Assembly (NCBI GenBank): GCA_002862165.1
Contig: PKCL01000035.1
Location: 1 to 6,366, forward strand
DNA length: 6,366 bases
Source of the DNA: Planctomycetaceae bacterium
GTDB lineage: Bacteria; Planctomycetota; Planctomycetia; Pirellulales; UBA1268
Reading direction: 5' to 3'
Below the pieces are notes generated by a model that was given only the letters and a program-made list of their open reading frames with translations, was not told where the DNA came from and made no database searches. The position numbers were made by a program, and so were the translations under genes. This document shows, piece after piece, positions 1 through 6,364 of this stretch (position 1 is the stretch's first letter; every line of letters starts with the position of its first letter).

Positions 1-336
1 ATCAGTAAAACCTTGACATTCGATATCTGAACAGGCGAAGAAAGAAGCCTCCGGAAAAATTTTTGACAACTTCTGCAGACTCTTCTCTGCTGGAACTCCT
101 GATGCGCTATCACGGGGTTGGGTCATCTCTTCTTTGGCCTCCTGCCAATTCGCCGTACCGACTTCGTCTGCCACATCCTTGTGACAAACACCGAAAAGCC
201 GGACCATGTTTTTGTAGCACGACTTGTCATCAGTTGTGCAACGAGGTGGAATTGTCAGCAACTGGGAAATACCGTCAAGGTGAGTTTCCAAGAAACCTGC
301 AACGCCTATAAAAGTAACCAACATTAACTTTTTCAA
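1..336 (-). CDS. Partial gene (N-terminal part), probable exported cysteine-containing protein of unknown function
   Basis: I do not recognise this protein. The minus-strand frame is open from the TAG at 343-345 to the left edge of the window, giving about 112 codons without a stop; the C-terminus lies outside. The first possible start is a TTG at 336, giving an N-terminus MKKLMLVTFIGVAGFL: two lysines followed by a hydrophobic run, as in a signal peptide or membrane anchor. The first ATG is at 324 and would lose the lysines. A purine-rich AGGGA lies only three bases before the TTG, so the start is uncertain. Cysteines fall at residues 33, 40, 51, 102 and 107 (TTG numbering), the last two as CSDIEC. 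The middle is rich in charged residues. The exported location and disulfide or metal role of the cysteines are inference. The gene is divergent from the plus-strand pair. Chance openness is possible but unlikely at this length. Confidence 0.55.
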   Translation of the reverse strand, partial: MKKLMLVTFIGVAGFLETHLDGISQLLTIPPRCTTDDKSCYKNMVRLFGVCHKDVADEVGTANWQEAKEEMTQPRDSASGVPAEKSLQKLSKIFPEASFFACSDIECQGFTD

Positions 337-491
337 GCTTCCCTAAACTGCCAAACTCCTTTAGATACTTTCCCGAAATGGACTTGAGATTTTCCTTACG
401 TCCTGATAGTGGATTACTTTGAAAGTGACTCACTCCTTCAGCACGAAGAGCGGGCACGCAATTGCGGCCTCGATATGCAAAAGTGGTGCTC
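337..491. promoter_or_regulatory. Divergent intergenic region, presumed control region for both flanking transcription units
   Basis: This gap separates the leftward gene ending at the window edge from the rightward gene starting at 492 (or 462 if its TTG is used). Both genes need a promoter here unless one is read from elsewhere, so the region must hold divergent promoters by position. I see only weak boxes. On the plus strand TTGAGA at 384-389 is followed at a short spacing by GATAGT near 405. On the minus strand a TATCTA sits just ahead of the leftward gene without a good -35 partner. Neither is a convincing sigma-70 promoter. Confidence 0.3.
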
Positions 492-1337
492 ATGACCTCG
501 TCAAAGCGGATATTACTCTGGATAGGAAGTCTTGAAAACACAGCAGAATTCCGTCATGTAACAACCGCGATTCAAAAAAGTGTTAAATTGTGGCAGCTAC
601 CGACTGTTGATGCTGCTCTGCATGCTGTCGCGAATAGCGATCCTGAACCCCTGGTCATCTGCCTTTCGGAAACCCACCCTGGACAAGTTCATAGTGATGA
701 GATTCTGCGACTCACAAGCCGCTGGCCACTCTCGAAAATAGTTGTTGTTGGCTCATGTTTGGCCGACGGCCAAAGGCGCAGTGGCCCGTTATTAAATGGC
801 GTTCTTACAGTTCCGTGGCATGACCTTTCCTCTCGTATCATCGTCTGGCTTCATCGATTAAAGTCTGGGCAACCAAGCAGTCTTGCTGATGCGGCAAGCT
901 TTCGCCGTGAAGAAAGATGGTTGGTTGATGCCACAACGACGAATGCACCACACACCGTTCTTGATTATGTCACCCAAGTACGGGTAACAGTCGCAGCCTC
1001 AACGGACACAACCGCAGAAGCGGTGAGTGAGCTCGTCACAGCAGCGGGTGGTCTTGTTGAGCAGACCATCACTGGGAAACCTCCGATTCAAGATACGGCG
1101 GATGTCGTCATCTGGGATCTCCATGACTCACCCGAGTTTCAGCTCGAGTGGATTCGGCTTCTAACGTGCCAGAACCCTCGCCGTATCATCGCATTGCTCT
1201 GCTCATTCCCACGAAGTGATACTGCACAAGCCGCGATGGCCGCCGGTGCTACCGTTGTCCTCGGTCGCCCAACAGACGGCGAAGCTCTTCGTGGCGTTCT
1301 GTTACTCGCTGAAACCGCTCTGTCGGCTACAAGTTAG
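492..1337 (+). CDS. Hypothetical protein with two degenerate response-regulator receiver-like domains
   Basis: The 281-residue protein has no signal peptide and reads as two alternating beta/alpha domains, about residues 5-123 and 162-276. The second follows the receiver pattern: VVIWD places an aspartate (D209) at the usual phosphorylation position, LLCS places S238 where a Ser/Thr is expected, and GRP (R259, P260) stands where receivers have Lys-Pro. The acidic pair that binds magnesium after strand 1 is absent (the segment reads VTVAAST). In the first domain the acceptor aspartate and the lysine are not visible. There is no output domain, so a role as a non-phosphorylated signalling or scaffolding protein is inference. 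ATG 492 is chosen; an in-frame TTG at 462 would add 10 residues, and neither has a clear ribosome site. The gene is followed after 48 bases by a lipoprotein gene on the same strand and is likely cotranscribed with it. Confidence 0.8.
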   Translation: MTSSKRILLWIGSLENTAEFRHVTTAIQKSVKLWQLPTVDAALHAVANSDPEPLVICLSETHPGQVHSDEILRLTSRWPLSKIVVVGSCLADGQRRSGPLLNGVLTVPWHDLSSRIIVWLHRLKSGQPSSLADAASFRREERWLVDATTTNAPHTVLDYVTQVRVTVAASTDTTAEAVSELVTAAGGLVEQTITGKPPIQDTADVVIWDLHDSPEFQLEWIRLLTCQNPRRIIALLCSFPRSDTAQAAMAAGATVVLGRPTDGEALRGVLLLAETALSATS

Positions 1338-1375
1338 AAACGCTACAGTCTCTTAAAGTGTTGTGCCTTTTTGCC

Positions 1376-1379
1376 AGGA
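1376..1379 (+). promoter_or_regulatory. Ribosome binding site AGGA that decides the lipoprotein start
   Basis: AGGA lies six bases before the ATG at 1386. It overlaps the codons that would follow an alternative in-frame TTG at 1371, so it supports ATG 1386 as the true start. Confidence 0.6.
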
Positions 1380-1385
1380 CTCTCA

Positions 1386-2294
1386 ATGACCTTTTTTTCA
1401 CCGTGGTATTGTTTTGCTGCAATCGCAAGCATTGTTTTCGGAATTTTCTTTCTCCCTGGTTGCGCCCACACAATGCTTGCAACAGGCTGGTCAAATGAGA
1501 CTGGAATAAAAGATATTTTTGAAACAACTGAACGCATCAGCATGGCTGCTGGCCTGTCAAACCTCTCCATGGCCGATGACCTACCAGATGACACTGAGCG
1601 AAGTGTTGGCCAATTACGAATCCATTCTGATTTCCCACTCGCTGGTCAACATCGTCTGATTCGTGAACTCGATACCATGCGGACAACTATTAGTCAGGAA
1701 CTCGAAATACCCGTTTCCGATGAGCCAATACATCTTTATCTCTTCAATGATCCCGCCGACTATCAGACTTTTGTGCAACGGCATTTCCCGCGATTCCCGG
1801 GTCGCAGGGCATGTTTCATCGAGACAGACACCACGCTTGCTATTTTTGCACCATGGCAAGGACGCATTGCCGAAGACCTTCGGCACGAAACGACACATGG
1901 ATATCTCCATGCTGTACTTCCTGGAATTCCTCTCTGGCTTGATGAAGGACTTGCTGAATTTTTTGAAGTGCCGCAACCAGCGAATGGTTTTCACCAAGGG
2001 CATACCGATCATCTCACAGGCCGTCTTCTCGAAGGCACGTGGCAGCCACGTATAGAACGCCTTGAAGAACTCGAAGACGCAGCAGTCATGTCACAAGACC
2101 ATTACGCTGAAGCGTGGTGCTGGGTGCATTGGCTTCTTCGTACAACGCCACAGAGACGTCAATTAATCGAGGACTATCTTCATGATCTCCGCCGAGACAC
2201 TGTCACAATGCCACTCTCTGCACGTCTTCGTGAACTTGAAGGGCCACCAGCGGCAACGACATGTGCTGTAAGAGAACATCTTGAAAGCCTCTGA
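1386..2294 (+). CDS. Lipoprotein with HExxH zinc-metallopeptidase motif (peptidase MA / DUF1570-like)
   Basis: The 302-residue protein starts with a hydrophobic segment and a lipobox LPGC with the acylated cysteine at residue 26, so it is predicted to be a lipid-anchored envelope protein. The signal lacks lysine or arginine before the hydrophobic core, which is unusual. The catalytic signature is HETTH (H167, E168, H171, encoded from 1884), followed 16 residues after the second histidine by WLDEGLAEFFE. In gluzincins of this type the Glu of the DEG triplet (E187) is the third zinc ligand. Residues from about 80 to 130 match the beta-rich lead-in typical of these families. Substrate is unknown. 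Family-level knowledge: such proteins, often annotated DUF1570 or peptidase MA-like, are common in Planctomycetes. An AGGA six bases upstream supports the ATG. It is the second gene of a plus-strand pair and converges on the acetyltransferase gene with 32 bases between the stops and no visible terminator. Confidence 0.82.
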   Translation: MTFFSPWYCFAAIASIVFGIFFLPGCAHTMLATGWSNETGIKDIFETTERISMAAGLSNLSMADDLPDDTERSVGQLRIHSDFPLAGQHRLIRELDTMRTTISQELEIPVSDEPIHLYLFNDPADYQTFVQRHFPRFPGRRACFIETDTTLAIFAPWQGRIAEDLRHETTHGYLHAVLPGIPLWLDEGLAEFFEVPQPANGFHQGHTDHLTGRLLEGTWQPRIERLEELEDAAVMSQDHYAEAWCWVHWLLRTTPQRRQLIEDYLHDLRRDTVTMPLSARLRELEGPPAATTCAVREHLESL

Positions 2295-2326
2295 GCATCT
2301 TCGCCAACGATGAATGGCCTCCTGCC

Positions 2327-3280
2327 TTACGTCAGAACCTTCTCAAAAAGTGTCCCCTGCCCTGATTGAGAAAAATCTAGTTTCTCAAAGAGCTTTGCGG
2401 CAGCCACATTTGCGTCTGTAGTGTGTGCCTCAATGAGTGCAACGCCCTCCTCAGACAGGTCATGCATGGCTTCTGCTATGAGATACTGAGCGAGTCCCTG
2501 GCGTCTTCGTGGACCCTCAATATCGACATGTAAAAGACCGGCTGCAACAACTCCCCAACCCTGTGAGAGTGGCTGCATATCCCAGAAGGTTGCACTTCCA
2601 AGCACATCGTCTGTTTTATTACGGAGTTCATAGCGACGGAGTGCTACACCGGTTGTCGTTGCCGCCTCCCACCATGTTCGTCGCTCAGGTTCATCGATCA
2701 CGTGCATCACCGTTCGCCTTCTAATGGCAATATGAAGTCTATTCACTGGAACCCGAAAACCCTCAAGCGGCCGGCGGTGAACAGTGATCCGCTGCTGCTG
2801 CCGGTACCCTGCCCGTTCAAACATCTGCTGCATCTTTGGCGAAGAATCAAGAATTCCTGGTAAATCAGAGCCACCGTAGAGACCGAGATAGAAGCCACGG
2901 TACACATCATTCCCGCCACCGAGTAGACACGTGGACCCGCATTCTTGGAGATAGCGTTCACACCGCATCAACAACTGATCACTGATTTCGTTTTCAAGGG
3001 CGTGTGGTGGCACGACTGCGAGAAGTGTTGAGCCGACTCGAGTATCGATACCTTTCTGATCCGCCGTTGGTCCGAATCCAGCATGAGCAAAGCCAACGAT
3101 CTGGTCGTTTTCAGTTGCCACAATAAGACCACGTCGGTCGAAGTAAGGCTTTGAAAAAACCCCTGCCTCGAGTTCAGCAGTGGTCATCGGCTGCATGGCG
3201 AGCGGCCCGAGATCAGCAGTCCGCCAGACCTCAGCGAGACGAGGCGGGTCATCATTGCGAAAGCAGCGATACGTGATCAC
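2327..3280 (-). CDS. GNAT-family N-acetyltransferase with two tandem GNAT domains
   Basis: The 317-residue protein carries two GNAT-like halves. The C-terminal half, about residues 180-317, has the acetyl-CoA binding motif: a strand LLHVDIEG followed by RRQGLA (R259 to A264), matching the R-x-x-G-x-G/A pyrophosphate-binding loop, and then an AAAKLFEKLDF segment typical of GNAT motif B. The N-terminal half, about residues 1-170, keeps the fold pattern (LIVATENDQIVGFAHAG, then MFERAGYRQ) but lacks the R-x-x-G-x-G loop, so it is probably catalytically silent. The acceptor is unknown. Translation starts at GTG 3280, which overlaps the TGA of the upstream Rieske gene as GTGA; a strong AAGGGGG lies nine bases before the start. 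The pair is therefore translationally coupled. A protein-N-terminal or small-molecule amine acetylation role cannot be distinguished from sequence. Confidence 0.88.
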   Translation of the reverse strand: MITYRCFRNDDPPRLAEVWRTADLGPLAMQPMTTAELEAGVFSKPYFDRRGLIVATENDQIVGFAHAGFGPTADQKGIDTRVGSTLLAVVPPHALENEISDQLLMRCERYLQECGSTCLLGGGNDVYRGFYLGLYGGSDLPGILDSSPKMQQMFERAGYRQQQRITVHRRPLEGFRVPVNRLHIAIRRRTVMHVIDEPERRTWWEAATTTGVALRRYELRNKTDDVLGSATFWDMQPLSQGWGVVAAGLLHVDIEGPRRRQGLAQYLIAEAMHDLSEEGVALIEAHTTDANVAAAKLFEKLDFSQSGQGTLFEKVLT

Positions 3281-3621
3281 TCTGAATGGCCCCCTTGCGT
3301 CGCAGCGTCGCTATTGTCTTTTCGCACAAACACACGGCCACTTTCAACTTTTACTTCATAGGTTTGTTGACGCACATTTGCGGCATAACGGTGTTGCCCA
3401 GTGGTGACATCAAACTGCCATCCATGCCAGGGACAGGAAAGCACGATACCACAAAGTTCGCCTGTGCCGAGTGGCCCCCCCTGATGTGGACAGAGCCCGT
3501 CGAGGGCATAAAACTGCCCATCAACATTAGCGAGTGCCACCATTGCATTCGCAGCAACCCGCTCAATACTTTTCCCGGGAGGACACTCAGTTGTAGCTGC
3601 GATATCAATCCAATCCGCCAT
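3277..3621 (-). CDS. Small Rieske [2Fe-2S] ferredoxin (NirD/BphF-type single-domain protein)
   Basis: The 114-residue protein is a single soluble Rieske domain. Cluster ligands are complete: CPHQGG (C44, H46) and CPWHGW (C63, H66), separated by 16 residues, as in C-x-H-x16/17-C-x2-H. The segment GQFYALDGLCPH and the tail RQQTYEVKVESGRVFV are typical of the ferredoxin components of ring-hydroxylating dioxygenases and of the small nitrite reductase subunit NirD. It has no signal peptide or Tat motif, so it is cytoplasmic and differs from the bc1-type Rieske proteins. No oxygenase or nitrite reductase large subunit is in the window, so its electron partner is unknown. ATG 3621 is preferred over GTG 3627 because AGG lies nine bases before it. 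Its stop overlaps the start of the acetyltransferase. The preceding acyltransferase gene ends 150 bases upstream. Confidence 0.93.
   Translation of the reverse strand: MADWIDIAATTECPPGKSIERVAANAMVALANVDGQFYALDGLCPHQGGPLGTGELCGIVLSCPWHGWQFDVTTGQHRYAANVRQQTYEVKVESGRVFVRKDNSDAATQGGHSE
3290..3296 (-). promoter_or_regulatory. Shine-Dalgarno AAGGGGG for the GTG-initiated acetyltransferase
   Basis: On the minus strand AAGGGGG sits nine bases before GTG 3280, inside the last codons of the Rieske gene. It is the clearest ribosome site in the window and supports the non-ATG start and the four-base gene overlap. Confidence 0.65.
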
Positions 3622-3680
3622 GCACACTCGCCTGCTTGTTTCTACGGGCTTTTCGTTTCATTCTCACGAAGAAGCCACAT

Positions 3681-3717
3681 CAACATGGTGCACGAAGCAG
3701 CACCAAACACCTTGTTG
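3681..3717. repeat. Imperfect inverted repeat between acyltransferase and Rieske genes
   Basis: CAACATGGTG at 3681-3690 pairs with CACCTTGTTG at 3708-3717 with nine of ten matches and a 17-base loop. A nested alternative is TGGTGC/GCACCA (3686-3691 and 3700-3705) with an eight-base loop. It lies 55 bases after the acyltransferase stop. No run of T follows on the minus strand, so it is not a standard intrinsic terminator; it might stabilise an RNA end or attenuate readthrough into the Rieske gene, or be chance. Confidence 0.35.
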
Positions 3718-3771
3718 TCTGCGACGCGTATAAAAGTTTTCCTAAAATTCACCATGAAATGGAAGACTTCA

Positions 3772-4719
3772 TCAGGCTACCGCTTGTTCCTCTGAATTCC
3801 TTGGCTTTTTGGGTGGTTGTCCAAAACACCGCCAGCGACGGTGCACCCACCAATACTGGTCCGGTCGCCGACGTACGGCCTCTTCAAGCAGGGTCGTATA
3901 CCACTGTGAGAGATCTGTGAGACTCTCTACCTCTGGTCGGTCCTCACGAGGATCCATGACGCCCTCGACTCGAAGATCGAAACTAAAGAGACCGTCTCGA
4001 CGGGTCGCGGTACACACCATGACTGGAGCCTCTGACGACAGGGCAAACACACCGATCGCCTTATGCACACTGGCAGGTCGTCCAAAGAAATCGACCCGGC
4101 ATCCTTTCCTCCCAGCGGCCTGATCACCGAGTAACCCTATTGCGCCATTCTCTTCGAGAACGGCTGCAACATCCGGCGCGCTTCCCTTTTTCGGAAGAAT
4201 CTTCTGCCCTCTCGACTCTCTAAATTCCGTAACAAACTGATCGAGAAACGGATTATCGAGTTCACGTGCAACTGAGAATAATTTGAGCCCAAAAACACCA
4301 AAAAGAAATGCTGCAAGTTCAAAGTTTCCATAATGCCCTGAGAGAACAACCTTTGGGCGATCGAGCCAGAGTGTTCTGATCAGTAGCTCAAGCCCTTCGA
4401 TCCGCAAATATCGCCGCCAAGTTGTTTTTCTGATTACCCGTGGAGCGTGTGCTATTTCAATCACCATTAACAACAGATGTTCCCACATTGCACGGCCAGC
4501 CTCCTGGCATTCTTCTTCCGTCCAGTCAGGGAACGAACGCTCAATATTGTCGAGTACCACATCCCGGCGAATATTGACTTTATAAGCGAGAAAATAGGAC
4601 CACTTCCGTGCCTGCCGCTCAAGAAAGCGACGAGGTAGTGCCTGCACAATACAAATAGCCACTCTGACAGCGACATACACAGCCCAGTCAACGACTATGG
4701 TTTTCATGCTTCTTTTCAT
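3772..4719 (-). CDS. Lysophospholipid/lipid A acyltransferase of the LpxL/HtrB family
   Basis: The 315-residue protein is a probable inner-membrane acyltransferase that transfers a fatty acyl chain from acyl-ACP to a lipid A precursor. It has an N-terminal hydrophobic stretch (about residues 7-28). The family catalytic motif H-x4-D/E is HYGNFE (H129, E134), within VVLSGHYGNFELAAFL. A second conserved block reads GLLGDQAAGRKG (D199, Q200) followed by VDFFGRPAS, matching the LpxL acceptor-binding block. The C-terminal YWWVHRRWR is also typical of the family. Exact substrate (Kdo-lipid A or another lipid) cannot be read from sequence. Start is uncertain: in-frame ATGs at 4746, 4719 and 4707 and a TTG at 4761 exist, and no ribosome site is well placed. 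ATG 4719 is the working choice. The upstream protease gene ends 120 bases before it. Confidence 0.9.
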   Translation of the reverse strand: MKRSMKTIVVDWAVYVAVRVAICIVQALPRRFLERQARKWSYFLAYKVNIRRDVVLDNIERSFPDWTEEECQEAGRAMWEHLLLMVIEIAHAPRVIRKTTWRRYLRIEGLELLIRTLWLDRPKVVLSGHYGNFELAAFLFGVFGLKLFSVARELDNPFLDQFVTEFRESRGQKILPKKGSAPDVAAVLEENGAIGLLGDQAAGRKGCRVDFFGRPASVHKAIGVFALSSEAPVMVCTATRRDGLFSFDLRVEGVMDPREDRPEVESLTDLSQWYTTLLEEAVRRRPDQYWWVHRRWRCFGQPPKKPRNSEEQAVA

Positions 4720-4839
4720 GACGTGCAGCAAAGCCTCTTTCAACATGAACCAACACACCAACGTTTCGACGCACTTCAGATTGTCGTCGTTTTCTGGCCT
4801 TTTCCACCAGATCGATTTTCTAAAAACAATCTCTTTGTG

Positions 4840-5646
4840 TTAATTCAAGTCGGACATCAACAAGAGCACCACACTGAGTCCATTGAAGAGGGCGTGCAGG
4901 ACAATACTCGGCACAATAGTCCCTCGACGACGGACAAGATACCCCGCAGCCAGACCAAAGCCAATCAGTGGAACCCACCCCAGACCATGGCCCAAGTGCG
5001 CTACGCCGAAGCAGACTGCTGAGACCACAACTGCCCAATCTCCTAATTTGACTTCAAGCCACCCTTGAAGAATTCGACGAAAAAAGAACTCTTCGGCGAT
5101 GGGAGCCGCCACAACTGCCGTGACGATGACGAGTCCAATGGCCCATGCTGTGCGGTCCGCCTGAAGAAAATCAACAACCGGATGACTATATGGTTTGACA
5201 AAGCGATCAAGAAATGCGGCAAGTGCCAGGAGTGGTGGAACAATGATGACCCAAGTCAGGCCCGCCAGTCGAAGTCCAGTCAATGGAGCCTCATCCTGAA
5301 ACCCAAGACTCTTCCAAGATGCTCCACGCGCTCGCAGGATAAGTGACGCAACACAGGTGAATACAAGCATCGCAATCGCGTTTGCCAGCAGCTGATATCC
5401 GAGTACATCAGCTGTAGCCTCATCACCGACAGGAAAAAAGTGCTGCACCACCGTGACACACAGCGCCTGACACACAATAAACAGGACAAATAAACTCGCA
5501 ACGTCAAACCCATCCCACGATGCTGAATTTTCTGGTAGCGGGATAAGCAGGGGTTCACCGCTTCGATAGCGCACAAAAAGTTTCACGATACAGAAAAGAC
5601 TCGTGAAGCACACAACTGTGGCAAGCAATCCGACCAGTATTGTCAT
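4840..5646 (-). CDS. CPBP-family (CAAX protease/Rce1-like) intramembrane glutamic-type protease
   Basis: The 268-residue protein is polytopic, with about eight hydrophobic segments (near residues 1-25, 48-68, 83-104, 127-147, 170-187, 203-218, 223-237 and 244-265). All hallmark motifs of the CPBP/ABI family are present: EEFFFR (E185, E186, R190), FGVAH with H217, and LHALFN with H251 and N255. These residues form the membrane-embedded active site in the family. In bacteria such proteins process prenylated-type or other membrane substrates or aid bacteriocin immunity; the substrate here is unknown. ATG 5646 overlaps the TGA of pgsA as ATGA, and AGGA lies just ahead of it, so the two genes are translationally coupled. 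The frame stays open far upstream inside pgsA, but that extension is not hydrophobic or conserved-looking and is rejected. Confidence 0.92.
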   Translation of the reverse strand: MTILVGLLATVVCFTSLFCIVKLFVRYRSGEPLLIPLPENSASWDGFDVASLFVLFIVCQALCVTVVQHFFPVGDEATADVLGYQLLANAIAMLVFTCVASLILRARGASWKSLGFQDEAPLTGLRLAGLTWVIIVPPLLALAAFLDRFVKPYSHPVVDFLQADRTAWAIGLVIVTAVVAAPIAEEFFFRRILQGWLEVKLGDWAVVVSAVCFGVAHLGHGLGWVPLIGFGLAAGYLVRRRGTIVPSIVLHALFNGLSVVLLLMSDLN

Positions 5647-6236
5647 GAATCCTGACTCAAAAGAGGGCGAGCAGCGACTATATATTCCAGACCAGACCAG
5701 ATGGTTGAAATCACTGCCAGCCAGACAACACCAATGGCTACCTGATAAATAGAAATAGCACCAATCGTGAGTTCGGGCCACGTTCGGCTGCCGAGCTCCA
5801 GGGCGATCGCAGCACATTGAAAGAGCATTTTGACTTTACCAGACCAGGCAGCAGAAAAGTCGAGCCCAGTTCGTTCCATTTCAGCACGGATAGCCGTCAC
5901 GACGAGTTCACGCACAACAATGACCAGCGCCATCCACGGCAGAATCGCGGAACCCGTGCGATCAGCAAGCAGCACGAATGTGCCGCAGACAATCACCTTA
6001 TCAACGAGGGGGTCAAAGATACGTCCGAGACGACTGACCTGGCCGTATTTTCGTGCGTACCACCCATCAACCCAATCAGTGGCGGCCGCCAACACAAACA
6101 GAACCAGTGCAGCGAGATCTTGTCGACCAGCAACGCCTTCGATCAATGCGAATAAAACAAGTGCCAGTACCAACCGCGCAAGCGAAATGATATTTGGAAC
6201 AGTCCAGACACGATCAAGGGCAGAATTTTGAGACAT
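5643..6236 (-). CDS. pgsA: CDP-diacylglycerol--glycerol-3-phosphate 3-phosphatidyltransferase
   Basis: The 197-residue integral membrane enzyme makes phosphatidylglycerophosphate from CDP-diacylglycerol and glycerol-3-phosphate, the committed step to phosphatidylglycerol and cardiolipin. The CDP-alcohol phosphotransferase signature D-x2-D-G-x2-A-R-x8-G-x3-D-x3-D is intact: D54, D57, G58, A61, R62, G71, D75 and D79. The N-terminal VPNIISLARL is the usual PgsA opening, and later hydrophobic helices (near 78-92, 94-112 and 168-190) complete the fold. Length is normal for PgsA. ATG 6236 is chosen because it gives this standard N-terminus; a TTG at 6275 would add 13 residues. No clear Shine-Dalgarno precedes either start. 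It leads the minus-strand series and overlaps the CPBP protease gene by four bases. A sister enzyme with another alcohol acceptor is possible but less likely. Confidence 0.93.
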   Translation of the reverse strand: MSQNSALDRVWTVPNIISLARLVLALVLFALIEGVAGRQDLAALVLFVLAAATDWVDGWYARKYGQVSRLGRIFDPLVDKVIVCGTFVLLADRTGSAILPWMALVIVVRELVVTAIRAEMERTGLDFSAAWSGKVKMLFQCAAIALELGSRTWPELTIGAISIYQVAIGVVWLAVISTIWSGLEYIVAARPLLSQDS

Positions 6237-6322
6237 AAGCCAAAAGCAAACTGGAGAGAATAAGAATCGGCACAAGACCGACGATACCCTACCCTACTCG
6301 CCTTATTTCTGCATATCCAAGA

Positions 6323-6364
6323 TTATTTCTCTTCGATTCGTTCCAGAAGCCTCACCCCGAAGGA
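6323..6364 (-). CDS. Possible C-terminal tail of an upstream minus-strand gene
   Basis: Reading leftward from the right edge, one frame gives SFGVRLLERIEEK and then TAA at 6323-6325, ending 86 bases before pgsA. The amphipathic, charged tail looks like a protein end, but 13 codons are too few to prove it. A second frame is open to a TAA at 6303-6305 (tail LDMQK) and is an equal statistical possibility. No family can be assigned. Confidence 0.3.
   Translation of the reverse strand, partial: SFGVRLLERIEEK

Noticed and set aside
13..68. TTGACA boxes at 13-18 and 63-68
   Set aside because: Neither has a -10-like hexamer at a suitable distance, and both fall inside the minus-strand partial gene.
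63..327. Two overlapping plus-strand open frames (63-311 and 118-327)
   Set aside because: They lie opposite the better-supported minus-strand partial gene, show no recognisable domain, have odd composition and no ribosome site.
275..541. Minus-strand open frame of 88 codons across the divergent gap
   Set aside because: It overlaps the 5' ends of both flanking genes and has no signal, motif or ribosome site; it is probably a chance frame.
2295..2326. Bidirectional terminator between the convergent genes
   Set aside because: The 32-base gap shows no convincing stem-loop or T-tract on either strand.
3286..3795. Plus-strand 169-codon open frame opposite the Rieske gene
   Set aside because: It is antisense to a gene with intact cluster ligands and has no coherent domain of its own.
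4793..4832. Possible terminator after the CPBP gene (TCTGG/CCAGA stem at 4793-4811 and an AT-rich imperfect repeat at 4809-4832)
   Set aside because: The stems are short or mismatched and no T-run follows on the minus strand, so termination cannot be supported.
5647..5817. N-terminal extension of the CPBP protease to 5817
   Set aside because: The extension would lie wholly inside pgsA on the same strand, is rich in Cys and His without a membrane pattern, and ATG 5646 has the ATGA overlap and a normal N-terminus.
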